Source: Celoporthe dispersa
Taxonomy: Eukaryota > Ascomycota > Sordariomycetes > Diaporthales > Cryphonectriaceae
Assembly: GCA_016584495.1 (NCBI GenBank)
Contig: WAID01000015.1
Coordinates: 1,054,501 to 1,118,500, forward strand
Length of the DNA: 64,000 nt
Direction: 5' to 3'
Part shown: one piece after another, positions 23,311-33,829 of the stretch
How the letters are laid out: each line of letters opens with the position of its first letter
How positions within the stretch are numbered: the stretch's first letter is position 1
Made by a program: the position numbers and the translations under genes
Notes under the pieces: model-generated
Databases searched by the model: none
Told to the model about the DNA's origin: nothing
Seen by the model: the letters and a program-made list of their open reading frames with translations, nothing else

Positions 23311-25174
23311 ATGGCGACTGGAGCACACCTCCCAGAGACATCCCTGTGGGCCAACAGAAAATGTCTGCTCATCTGTGCCACGGTCGCCATCGCCAACATG
23401 CAGTACGGCCTGGACTCTGCGGTCATCGCGAGCCTGCAGGCCATGCCTGGATTTCTGATCGTGTTTGGATATCCTGACCCAGAGGCGGAGGGAGGATATG
23501 CCATCGGGGTAAGCCCAGTCCTCCTCCCTCCGAAGCAGGTCCTCTTCTTGTTTTTCTCCCGAGAAGGAACCTGCTGCTGGGCGTAGCCGCGGGTGTTGTT
23601 ATTAACTCGTCTCCTCGTCCCAAGGGAACCTTTCAACAACTCATCAGCTCCCTCCTTACCCTCGGGGCCTTCCTCTCCTCCCCTGACGGCCGGCATCTTT
23701 GCCCACTTCTTCGGCCGCAGGACCGCCCTCTGGCTCGCCTGCCTCCTCACGGCAGCCGGCTGCGCCATCCAGATCGGCACCACCGACAAGGGCGTCGTCT
23801 ACCTGGGCCGCCTCGTCCTGGGCATCGGCAACGGCTTCCTGGTCACCTTCTCCAACATCTACACCGCCGAGGCCAGCCCGGCCCACCTCCGCGCCGTCAT
23901 GGTCGCCCTCTTCTCGGAGTGGGTCAACATCGGCAGTATTATCGGCTCGGTCGTGTGCAACGCCACCCAGGCCAGGCTCGACAGGGCCAGCTACCAGATC
24001 CCCATCGGCATCCTCTTTGTCGTTCCCGTCGTGCTCTCCGCGGGCCTGTTCCTGGTCCCCGAGTCGCCGCGGTACCTCGTCAGCCGGGGCCGCATGGAGG
24101 AGGGGCGGCGCGCCCTCGAGGCCCTGCGGGGCGGGTCGCTGCGGCCCGAGGAGCTGGAGCTGGAGTGGGTCGAGATGGTGCGCGGCATCGAGGAGGAGAA
24201 GAGGTCGGCGCGCACCGTCGGGCCCCTGGACCAGTTCCGCGGCACCGAGCTGCGGCGCACCCTGCTCTGCTACGGCGTCATCCTCAGCCAGGCCGGCTCC
24301 GGGTCCTGGTTCGTCATCAGCTACAGCACCTACTTCCTCGAGGTCGCGGGCCTCGGCACCGCGCAGGCGTTCCACTACGCCATCGTCAACACCTGTCTCG
24401 GGCTCGTGGGTGTCAACTTCGGCATCTATCTCATGCGCCACGTCGTCGGCCGGCGCATGATCCTGACTCATCGGGGCCGCGCTGCAGGGCGCGTGGATGC
24501 TGGGCGTGGCCATCGGTGCTGGGACTGTGAACGCCGTGGGCAGCACTGCTGGCAACAATAGCCTGATTGCGTTTATGGCGCTGTACGTCTTTACCTACAA
24601 CGCCTTTGTCGGTGACGCCAGCTATCCTGTCGCCACCGAGCTCGTGAGCACGCGCCTGCGCTCGTGGACGGTAGGGTCTGCTATTAGTATCGGCTACTTC
24701 TTTGCCTGGCTGGCTGGTTTCTGTTCTCCGTACTTTATAAACCCTTCTGAACTCAACTGGGTGAGTCTGACACCATCATCTTTTCTTTTTTCCCATCTCT
24801 CTCCCTTTCTCTCTCTTTTCTTTCTCTCTTCTAGAAAGAAAAAAATAAGAAGAAAGGAGAAATAATGCTATTGATTACCTTGGCTGACGATGAGATCGGC
24901 ACAGGGTTCGAGGTATGGTTACCTATGGGCAGGCACCAACTTCCTCTGCATGCTGTTCTTTTTCTTCTTCATACCCGAACTGAAGGGCCGCACCCTCGAG
25001 GAGATCGACGAGCTCTTCGCCAACAGGGTCCCGGCGTGGGGCTTCAAGACGTACCAGACGACCATCCAGGACGAGGCGCTGGCCGAGGTGCGCAGGCAGG
25101 AGGGTCTGGCCGAGAAGGCCGGGGCACCAACCTCGGAGATTGTGGAGGATACAAAGGCTGAAGTGACACCTTGA
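23311..25174 (+). CDS. MFS sugar-porter family transporter (two frame breaks)
   Basis: Twelve-TM sugar/polyol:H+ symporter type in the plasma membrane. Three exons: 23311-23508, 23625-24760, 24905-25174, with GTAAGC...CAAG and GTGAGT...CACAG introns in phase. Hallmarks: GTFQQLISSLLTLGAFLSS then LTAGIFAHFFGRRTALW (TM2-loop GRR), GRLVLGIGNGF, LVPESPRYLVSRGR, and the C-terminal FFFIPELKGRTLEEIDELF. Two single-base surpluses break the frame: C4 at 23680-23683 just before LTAGIF, and an A at 24466 after RRMIL. Removing both gives 533 aa, a normal length, and all three exons then share one frame. Lies 1.3 kb from the myo-inositol oxygenase gene, so polyol or sugar-acid uptake is a reasonable guess; substrate is not determined by the sequence. 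Confidence 0.9.
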
Positions 25175-25472
25175 GGCATCCATGTCTATTATACCTCTGT
25201 CCCAAGGGCCACTGTTGCTGTGAACATTGGCTGGTCTGCCTGGCGGTGGTGGATGAGGAAACACAAGGCTGCCTGTCTTCTTTGTTCCTTTCATTCCAGG
25301 TCTCCCAACAAGGTAAACAATCGAGTTGTTGTCATGTAGGTATCCCCTCAGATGCATAAATATCAGGTATAGACCACAATTTTTGCAATCGCAAGTAATA
25401 CTGTTGGTCTAGATACTTCATATCAGACAACCCTCAGATCCATCATCATCATCAGACAACCAACAGCCCATC

Positions 25473-25919
25473 ATGTGTCCCTCCGCTCAGACGCACACCG
25501 AAACAGCCGCCAGGTGTGCTCCCAGGCTCCAATCACCCACCATCCCAACAGAACCCTCCTTTTCTTCCGAGACCGTCCTGGAGGGCGTAGGCACCGCCTC
25601 CTTCTTCTGTCCCAGGATCCAGAGGTCAGGCTGTTCCCTCCCCCACAAAGAACTCCCCGGCATCCGCACGCCCTTCGACCCCAACCGCAGGTGCAGCTTC
25701 CGCTTCGTCACGGAGGCGCGCTACCAGAAGCACCTCAAGGAGTGGCACGGCGTCTCGCTCGAGAACATGGAGGAGTATTTTACTGATGAGCTGTGTGGTG
25801 GTGTCATCCCGCGGAGGCTGCCGCAGCTCATGCCCGGCGCGGAGCATGGTGTGGTCGACAGGAAGGTCCGCGAGAGTCTGGACGGGAGACGGGCGTCGCT
25901 TGTGGCCCTGTTCCGGTGA
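25473..25919 (+). CDS. Small Cys/His protein, possible degenerate C2H2-like finger, 148 aa
   Basis: ATG at 25473, stop at 25919, no intron needed. The N-terminal third is Ser/Thr/Pro-rich. The centre has a pattern of FFCPRIQRSGC, then RCSFRFVTEARYQKHLKEWH, which resembles the spacing of a C2H2 finger (Cys pair, aromatic, His-x-x-x-x-His) without matching the classical consensus. The C-terminus has a basic PRRLPQ and a charged helix. GC-rich third positions favour coding. No family recognised. It lies between a sugar permease and myo-inositol oxygenase. Confidence 0.5.
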   Translation: MCPSAQTHTETAARCAPRLQSPTIPTEPSFSSETVLEGVGTASFFCPRIQRSGCSLPHKELPGIRTPFDPNRRCSFRFVTEARYQKHLKEWHGVSLENMEEYFTDELCGGVIPRRLPQLMPGAEHGVVDRKVRESLDGRRASLVALFR

Positions 25920-26474
25920 GCTGCCCCTGGGGGTGGGTGACCTCAGGCTGGGTAGTGTGTGATGAGAGGGTGTGACTGCTGGGGAGACTGGACCGGAGAG
26001 CTCGGGGTGGGGATGGCGGAAGACTGAATGGCCTTGTCGTGATCATGTCTTTTTCTCAATCTTTCCTTTGTGCATTTCCTTTGTTTTTGAACCAGACAAG
26101 CACAGAAATATGAACAACCTACACCAAGTCTTGAGATCCATTGTGCCATAGGAGAAAAAGAAAGAAAGAGATTTGCTTCCAGATCATGTTCTTATGCCGT
26201 TTTGAGTAACTCGGATCCTATTCGTCCTCAAGATTGTAGAGGAACGTAGGATGTAATTCCAATTGAGATGTAATCTTGTCTATCTTCAACCATCGTGACG
26301 TGAGAAATATGCGTAAGACCGATTTGTCTCTAAATTGTGTAGAGAAATCAACAAGGCAAATGTTTGAGAAGAAAGGAAAAAAAAAAAATGCAACGCTCTT
26401 TTATCATGTCTTTTCTCCCCTTCAGCCCCGGCACCTGCCGGGCCCGTTCCTGCTGGCGGGCTGGTGGACAGCTC
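25920..26474. other. Intergenic region before miox 3' end
   Basis: Contains an A12 run near 26380-26391. No gene supported. Downstream flank of the convergent genes at 25473 (+) and 26475 (-). Confidence 0.6.
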
Positions 26475-27522
26475 TCACCACTTGACCACCTTCTGGGGGA
26501 AGAACTCATCAATGAGCTCCAGGTAGTAGGGCTGGATCCAGACACACCAGGGTCAGTAAATATATTCACGGTAATGAGGACATGCGATGTGGTGGGGGGA
26601 GGAGGGGGAGGGGATGGCTCACCTTCAGCTCCTCCAGGCTGGGGATACCATCACTCTTGCTGTACAGGTCATAAGGGTTGAAGGCCTTGACGGCCTTCAG
26701 CATCTCGTGGTCCTTGTCGCTCATGAGGTCCCTGTAGGCGCCCTCCTTGTGCCAGGGGTAGAAGGAGTGGTAGCGGATCATGGCGAGGGCCTCGTCGGGC
26801 AGGCGGCTCTGGTCCTTGACGACGTGGTACAGGTACTCGTCGTGGCCCCAGCTGAGCATGACATTGTCGAGGCCGCAGCCGGGCGAGTAGATGCCGTACT
26901 TGGTGCCGTACACGGGGTGGCCGTAGTCGGGGTTACCCGCGAAGGTGGACGGCAGGATGATGCGCTCGTCAAAGGCACAGCCGACGGGGAACGTGTCGCC
27001 GACGACGGCCCACTGGCCCTCGGCGGCCTCGTCGTAGAAGTACATGAGCTTGCCCAGGTCGTGGATCAGCCCCGTCAGCTGCATCCAGCGCGGCTTGCCG
27101 TCGCGGCGGATGGCCTCGGCGCTCTGCAGCAGGTGGGCGATCTGGCCCAGCTCCGTGTCCGGGTCGCTCTCGTCCACCAGCGTCTCGAGCTTCTCCATGG
27201 CCTCCCAGATGGTCAGCTCGACCCGCGGGCGGGAGGCCGAGTTGAACCGCGCGCGGGCCGCCAGGTTGTACGCCACCGTCTGCTTCTCGTGCTGCTCCTT
27301 GTAGAAGTTCTTGACCCGGTCGCAGGCGTCCTCGTACTGCCGGAACCCGCTCTTGTCCTTCTCCGTGTCGAACTGGGACTGGTCGTCGTAGTTGCCCAGC
27401 TCGGAGGCCATCGTCTGCCGCGCCTGGTCCTTGAGGACGTTGACGGCGTCGATGCTGTCCGAGATGGAGTCCAGCTCCGCGCCGGACCGGACGGCGTAGT
27501 CTGTCGTGGCTGCGGGGGCCAT
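26475..27522 (-). CDS. miox: myo-Inositol oxygenase
   Basis: Non-haem di-iron oxygenase that cleaves myo-inositol with O2 to D-glucuronate, the first step of inositol catabolism; cytosolic. Exon 1 (26623-27522) starts MAPAATTDYAVRSG; a Met 11 codons upstream follows only a Lys run, so 27522 is preferred. Iron-ligand motifs are in order: MQLTGLIHDLGKL (HD), SWGHDEYLYHV (H, D/H) and RYHSFYPWHKEGAY. Intron 26532-26622 (GTGAGC...GATCCAG, phase 0) leads to a 57-nt last exon, PYYLELIDEFFPQKVVKW, the family C-terminus, which lies outside the long frame. Length 318 aa, normal. Frame intact. A TATA-like TTATAAAC lies about 300 nt upstream. Flanked by sugar permeases and a Zn2Cys6 regulator. Confidence 0.96.
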
Positions 27523-28802
27523 GATTGAAGATTCTTTTTTTTTTTTTTTTCCCAATTGGAATGTTGGGAGGAAGGAAAGAGTAGAAGGGGATTATCGGGA
27601 AGGAAAGAGTGAGAAGCTAGATTCGGTGTGATTTGTTTTTCTTTCTTAGATTTTCTCGTGGGAGGGGTTTTTGTCTGCACAGATGTATTGTGTCAAGTAC
27701 TGACAGGGAGACAGGAGGGGGGATGAAGGAAGAGGGTAGAAGAGATCTGTTCAAGACAAATGAATCCTGACAAGACAAGATATTCACAAAACACACACTA
27801 CGTCGGGGCGATTCGAGCTAAGGAGGGACGTTTATAAGACCAGCCTCAAGGACAAGATACACGCAAAAGATATCGATACCGGATACTCTGACCCCTGCGG
27901 AGAAACTTTCCTCTGCACCTACACACCGGTTACCAGGATGATACTGGAAAGGGAGGCAGGATAAGACACCCACCAGCCCGGCCCAGCAGAGCAGGAAGAC
28001 CTGTCGTATAGGGAGGAGACTCTCTCGTCACATCCCACGCCACCCGCTCCATAGGGCCCAGAAGCAGAGACCAGGTGTGCTCGTCCAGATATCATCATGA
28101 TCCACCTCTGCTGGGGGCGGGGGAGGACCCACGAGGCGCACCAATCCTGTCGCCTCTTTATCGTCCTGACGTGCAAAAAGGGTACTTGACCATGTACTAT
28201 GTAAGAGAATGCGTGTCTGACTCCTCGCATTACAGATCTCCGTTTACCCCAGGTTATCGGATCTGCACCAGATCTTTGGTCGAGCCCCACGCACCCCCCT
28301 GCCCTGGTAAAGCAGTCGAGGTGAGATTCGGCGATGTGAGCCATTCTGAGCGGCGGCCATGTCAGAGGGTGCCACAAGGTTCCACGCTTAGCGGCTCGGC
28401 AGGAACCACCCGCCCTGTCCTGGTTTCCTATTTCGACCTCCCTTGCGGGCAAAAGTTGGTCAGAATCCCCGTACGACTCCACATTAAGGTTTTGTGTGTT
28501 GCCGCTTCCCTCTTTGACCTCATTCTTTCCTCTTTCGTAGTTGCGGGGGGAAAGAAAAAGACGCAGAGGGAAGGAAGGGGGCAGAGGAAGGGGGAGAGAG
28601 AAAAAAATTCTTTCAGGGTCCCCTTGCCTGTGAGGCTGAGGCTGAGGCTTCTTTGTTTCCGTCACCTGGCCCGTTTTCCAGGTTTTGGTTTTTTGCCTTT
28701 TTTTGTTTTTCCCTCCCTTGTACACAGGCGAGCAGCAAGCTTTCCTCTTCGGCCATGCGTTGCACACCGGTCCTTTCCTAGGAGGGTTGTGCGCGCGCGC
28801 AG

Positions 28803-28837
<35 letters not shown>

Positions 28838-28912
28838 ATCGTCGCCCCGTCTTATTCGTCTGTGTGCTATTGTTGCATGGTATCCTTCCTACTACTATGT
28901 ACACGCACAGCA
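27523..28912. other. Intergenic region between miox and Zn2Cys6 gene
   Basis: Includes a T18 run directly upstream of miox (about 27534-27551) and a (CA)n repeat at 28804-28835. Long overlapping frames on both strands here run through the repeat, lack domains and are not supported as genes. The 3' end of the regulator begins at 28913. Confidence 0.55.
28804..28835. repeat. (CA)n dinucleotide microsatellite
   Basis: About 15 CA units preceded by GCGCGCGC. It lies just downstream of the Zn2Cys6 gene. Simple-sequence repeat with no coding support. Confidence 0.9.
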
Positions 28913-31900
28913 CTAGCTCGACACTGCATCGCTCATGTCCCATGACTTCATCATCTGCTTCTGTACCGCCTCGGTGGGCCGGGCGTGGTCCTTCTCCGTT
29001 ATCTTGAGGATGCTGAGACAGGCCTCCTGGTCCCTTCGGTCCTGGAACTGATCTCCGACTGTACAGGGTGCGTTTTGTAAGTCTCAGCATCTTGTCTTGG
29101 CCTCTATTCTACAGCTTGTACGGGTGCTTGATCTGTCCCCAGCCCCTGGGAGGGGACAGCGCTGGCTGCTGGCAGTGCCAGGGGAGGGGGAAGAGGTGGC
29201 TGATGGTATTCTTGGCACAGGAGGACACTCACATGCTGCGATGGCCATGCAGGCCGTAAACATGCTCGGCGGCGTCCACTGGTTGCACAGTCCTATGCCG
29301 CACATCCTCCCTGACGAGGTTCTTGATCCGATCCTGAGAGGCGGGGAGCACAAACACGTCAGCCGTCGCCAAGCCTATTGGTCCAGCCGACAAGTATCCT
29401 AGGGCTGTCTTGTCGGACCAGGCGGCAGCTGGGGGTAGGGGTGGGTCACGGGACCGTGCTTACGCTTATGCGCCTCGCGGCTTCTTTCCTCTGCACTCCC
29501 ATCCGGGGGATCTTTGGGTCAAAACTCACGAGGAACAGCTCCGCCAGCAGGTGGTGCTGGACCCCGATCGCTGCAGAGGGTCAACATCACCGCCTAGAAA
29601 GCCCCCGATGTCCCTCTCTCGAGGGATCAGGCTACCCTGGTACCGGGAGCCCGCTCGTTGGAGAGCCAGGCCAGGGTTTGGGAAAGAGAGGGAGGGGATG
29701 GGGCGCGTTGTGGGTTCCGCTCACCATGACAGGCGCTCTGGTACCAAATCTCCGGAAACGCCTCGTCCTTGTCAGCGTCCGGCGCCCGCTCGAACAGGGG
29801 CGTGAAGCTGGGCGGGAGACCTCCCGACCACTGCCTGTTGTACTGGTCCAGCTCGTTCCACCACCCAATGACGGCCGCCCGGCCCATGTTGCCCTGTGAG
29901 CCGTCGCTGAAGCAAAAGTTAAGCACGTCGGCGCAGTGCACGACCGCCCTGTTGGCCCAGCCAAAGTCGTCGGTCGGGTCGAGGGTGCGGTCGACCAGCG
30001 AGTGCACCAGGTTGATGCGCACCGGCTCCTGGTTCATCACCGCGCTATAGATCTCCTGGCGCAGGCCGACCCAGAACGCCGCGCCGCTCAGCGACCCCGG
30101 CATGAGGTACCGGATGCCGTCGCCGTCGGTGCCGTGGTGGACAAAGGCCTGGATGCCCAGCAGGTAGCCGTGTGCGTCGACGCCTGAGGCCTTGACCTCC
30201 ATCTCCTCCCAGACCCGCAGGATAATGGTCGCCGCGAACAGGTTCTCGTCGGACATGATGTGGTGCTCGTGATTGAGGATGGGGATGAGGACGTTGAGGC
30301 ACTCCTGGTGGTAGCGGTCTGAGGCGTACGGGTCATACGAGGACGTGTGGGCGAGATGTTTTGCAGACAGCGCCAGGATCGCATTCATGAGGACCCTGCA
30401 CCGTCCTGCTCGCGGCGGCACCACGGTCTCGAAGGACTGACACGGATCACACAGGTCAAGCTGCACCACATGGTCATCAGCAGGAGGGAAGACCCAACAG
30501 CAGCCAAGACAATACCGTCCTCCCACCTCCCAGGCCGCAAGGGTCCGAAGGGTTGTGGGGGGGGGGGGTGCGGACAAATGAGTTCAGACCTACCCATATG
30601 GATAACTTTTGGATGTAGTGTCGGAAGAGCATGGCCTCTTCCCGGCTCTCGAGCGGCCAGGCATCCTGATCACGATAGATCTTGGACCTCATCGCCAGGA
30701 CTGCCGGGTCTTCCGTCACCGCCTCGAGAGGAAGCACCACGGGCAGGACCGCCGGGATGGGAGGACCAGACACCGTCAGGTTCCGAAAGGGCGGAAGACT
30801 CCTAGCTGGCGAGATCACATGGTCGTCATGCGGTATAAAGCGGTCCGTTGGCGAGTGTGGCCTCACGCCGCCGTTAGCCAACTCCGGCGGGGTTGGGTAT
30901 GGCTGGACGTGCAGGGCGGCAGGGCCTGTATCTGTCGTGAGGGTAGTGGCAGCCGTAGGAAGGGTGTCAGAGCCCTCCGAGTACGAGTCTGGCCAGTCAT
31001 CCTGAAAGGTGCCCGCGGGGTGTTCCTCAATATCACCAGAGGCAATTCCGGTCTCGTCGACAAATCTCACTAGAGAGGGGGGGGGGGGGGAAGGAGGGAT
31101 CAGCCTTGCGTCTCCGTCGCCATGCATGCCCGCCTGACGAGCAAGAGAGAGAGGGGGGGGGGAGCTCTACTCACACCGCCTGGACACGCGGATCCACCTC
31201 TGTTTCTTGGGGAAGGGTCTGCCGGCGGCGGTGGTCAGCGTGATGGTCAATGAACCTTTCCCCTGAGGGTCTGGAGGCTCCATACCATTTTTGATGCGGA
31301 ACTTGTACCCTCGGGTGCACTCTCTGTTGTTGGCCGCACAGCGTCCACAGACAGGCGTCACCCGGTCGCCTGGAGGCCGAACCAAGATTCTTCGTCAGCA
31401 CAGAGACAGCGAAATCTACTGGTGTTGCTGCTACTGCTGTGGGGGTGGGTCTGGTCTGGCCTGGCCAGGCCACGGAGGTGTGTCGGGCGGGACCCTCCCC
31501 CAGCGCCGCACGAGCTAGTCTGGCTCTCTTCCGAAACATCGCCCACACCACCCTCCCAAGACTAGAAAATCCGGGGTAGGGAGGGAGAGAGGGAGAAGAG
31601 CAGAACACTCACACTTCAGGTGCTGATCCCGGCAGCTCTGGCTGTTGAGGTAGTAGTTTCTTGGTCAGCCTCGCCCGCCCCTGGTGGTGACAACGCAGCA
31701 GGTCTGGGGATACTGCAGGTTCCGAGGAGAAAGATGTCTTACCAGCCAATCTGTGCAACTTGGGCTTCGGGCCGGGGCGAGGACATTGATGGCGGCATAC
31801 AGGAGGAGGTGATCGGCAGACGAGGCCCTTTCTCACACCGCAACAATTGGTCTGAATCTCCGGCGGTGGGATCCGGCGCAGATCGAGGGCGAGGGCGTCG

Positions 31901-31954
31901 CGCGCCGAGGGGGGACGGAGCCGAGGCGGAATTCCTCGGGAGACGGCTCGTCAT
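28913..31954 (-). CDS. Zn(II)2Cys6 transcription factor, eight exons with a 29-nt microexon
   Basis: Fungal nuclear activator with a C-terminal fungal-specific domain. Exons: 31743-31954, 31613-31641, 31175-31369, 30594-31069, 29725-30460, 29464-29570, 29233-29333, 28913-29058; all introns are GT-AG. Splicing assembles the cluster CQSCRDQHLKCDRVTPVC and GRCAANNREC, an exact CX2CX6CX6CX2CX6C; its first Cys codon is split TG|C and its third T|GC by the two introns. Next come KKQRWIRVSRRLRFVDETG, then DLCDPCQSFETVVPPRAGRC, NAILALSAKHLA, the IGLCNQWTPPSMFTACMA block and QDRRDQEACLSILKITEKDH. Exon 7 needs one base removed (CC at 29306-29307, plus strand); only then do exons 7 and 8 join in phase. 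About 666 aa. The start at 31954 could instead be the Met at 31784. Ligand unknown; adjacency suggests control of miox or the permeases. Confidence 0.88.
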
Positions 31955-33829
31955 GTCCCAGAGGAGAAGCCAGGTGTGGATCCCTCTCTTTGGTGCCCTC
32001 GGCTCGTTCTCTGTGTCGTTATCTCGATGAGACGACGAGCACGTGAAGACGGGGAAGCGAGAGCTGGTCTGCTAGCGACTTATTGCCAGGCAGTGAAAAG
32101 AAAGACCCACCCCAGATCAACGTCGTACTGTGTACGACGATATCAAGGTAAGAGAAGAAGAGGGAAAAAAAGGAAAGAAAAAAAAAAGGTCAGAAAAATT
32201 AATGCCTTGGTAATCCACGAGCCGGGGATGGACAGGATATTAAAGAAGGTGAAAATCCGCGAGATCGGGTTCACCCTTTTCTTCTTGTTGAGGTAATGAT
32301 CACCTAGGTAGGGCCCAGGGGGCTGGCTTGGGGGTCAACGGCGCCCGGTCACCCGGGATTGGACTCAAGCCAGCACTACTGTAGTGGTGGTGGTGGTGGT
32401 GACCTAACGGCTGGGGTAAAACTGTATCTGGGGAAGACCTGGGACGTGGGATGACGAGGCGGAGGAGGAGCTGGTGGTGGAGGTTGGTGGTGGGCGACGG
32501 GGGCGGGGGGTAAGTCGAAGTTTTCCGTTTCCCCTTCCTCTCTCTCTTCCCCAGGATTCGTCAGCCTCCCCAGCCAATGGCGACCCATTCTTCTTCCTCT
32601 CCCCCGCACTAGCGAACAGGGCGAATCAGTGCTAATGTTTTCCAAGCAGCGGTCATCTGCAACCCCACCACGACGCCGGTCTCCTGCCTGGTCCAGTGCC
32701 AAGTAAAGCCTGTCTGTTACCGACGTACTACGGTAGTATGAATTATGATCATGGCGGCATGCTATTAGGTACGAGTACGTGGTAAATTACCTCTCCCCCC
32801 CCCTTCCCTTCCTCCCTCCTCCCTACCCCATACTGGGTTACCCACCCTAGAACCCCGGCTATCGCACCCAATTTGTCACAGGCAGTATCACTAACCCATG
32901 CTGCTAATGAGTAGCCTACAGTTCACGTGCGAGCTGAACAGCGAGCCCAGCCATGGGTTGGCTTGTCAATCCTCATACACCACCAGCGTGTCTTCCCAGG
33001 GGGAGCAGGGCTAGTGGGCTGTGTGTGGGCTCTCTAGGCCCCCCAGACACACGAACGCGGGGAAATCTTGGCTAGAGCTGCCACTGACTCTCCCTCTCTC
33101 CCCTCCTCTCTCTCTCTTGCTATCTGTGTGTGTTCCCTGTGGGGCTTGAATCTACGAGATTCCAGAGGGCTCGAGTCGGTCGAGGTGGCCGCTACTCGTG
33201 CAGCGGGCGATAACAGTGAGTACATCGTTTGGGGTGTGGCGGGTGCGGGTACCTCTGGTATCTCCCGATAAAGGGCGGTCCACTTCCTAGCAAAACACGC
33301 TAACTCTTCTCAGGGGGTCCAGTATCCGAGAGATGGCAATGCGGTACGGCCAGCAGAGGCTTGGGCCTATGCCATGCCCTGTCTTGGTTGGGTACTCGTT
33401 TATCCACATGATCAAGATATAAAGGCAACCTCTTCTCCTGTCCTCACGACATCTTCACTTTTTTGTCTTCTCTTCTCTCTGTCCCTCCCTGGGTTGTCGT
33501 GTTGGTCTATCGTACAACAAACCAGTGAGAGATCAGAAGAGAAGAGCTGGGTGCGTGTTATCATTCGTGTGTCTCTAGTGGCCGCTCCGAGGTCCGCAAA
33601 AAGAGGGGGAGACGTCTTCGCGCTACTCGCTCTTTTTTTTTTTTTTTCCACACGCGACCAGCAAGGAAGAGAGAGAGAGAGCCCTTTTTCACGCCTCATC
33701 TCACCGCCGCCTGGCCATTTACATCTTCACCAGCCACCAGCCACCACCACCACCACCACTCCTCCCGCCGCCACCAGCACACCCCAAGACAGGCCAGCAC
33801 GGGCATTGGAAGGCTGGACAGACGCCAGG
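31955..33829. other. Divergent promoter region, Zn2Cys6 gene and permease
   Basis: About 1.9 kb with no supported gene. Contains a GGT repeat near 32382-32402, the palindromic TACTACGGTAGTA near 32727, a C10 run near 32795, and from about 33400 a CT-rich stretch with T15 that looks like the permease leader. Confidence 0.55.

Noticed and set aside
27919..28836. 305-aa minus-strand frame starting in a Cys-Val repeat
   Set aside because: Its start is the (CA)n microsatellite read as protein; no domain and no splice support.
28075..29007. 310-aa plus-strand frame
   Set aside because: Runs through the (CA)n repeat, lacks any domain, and overlaps the true last exon (28913-29058) of the minus-strand Zn2Cys6 gene.
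32376..32702. 108-aa minus-strand Pro-rich frame
   Set aside because: Derived from GGT/GGA repeats, with no conserved block or flanking exons.
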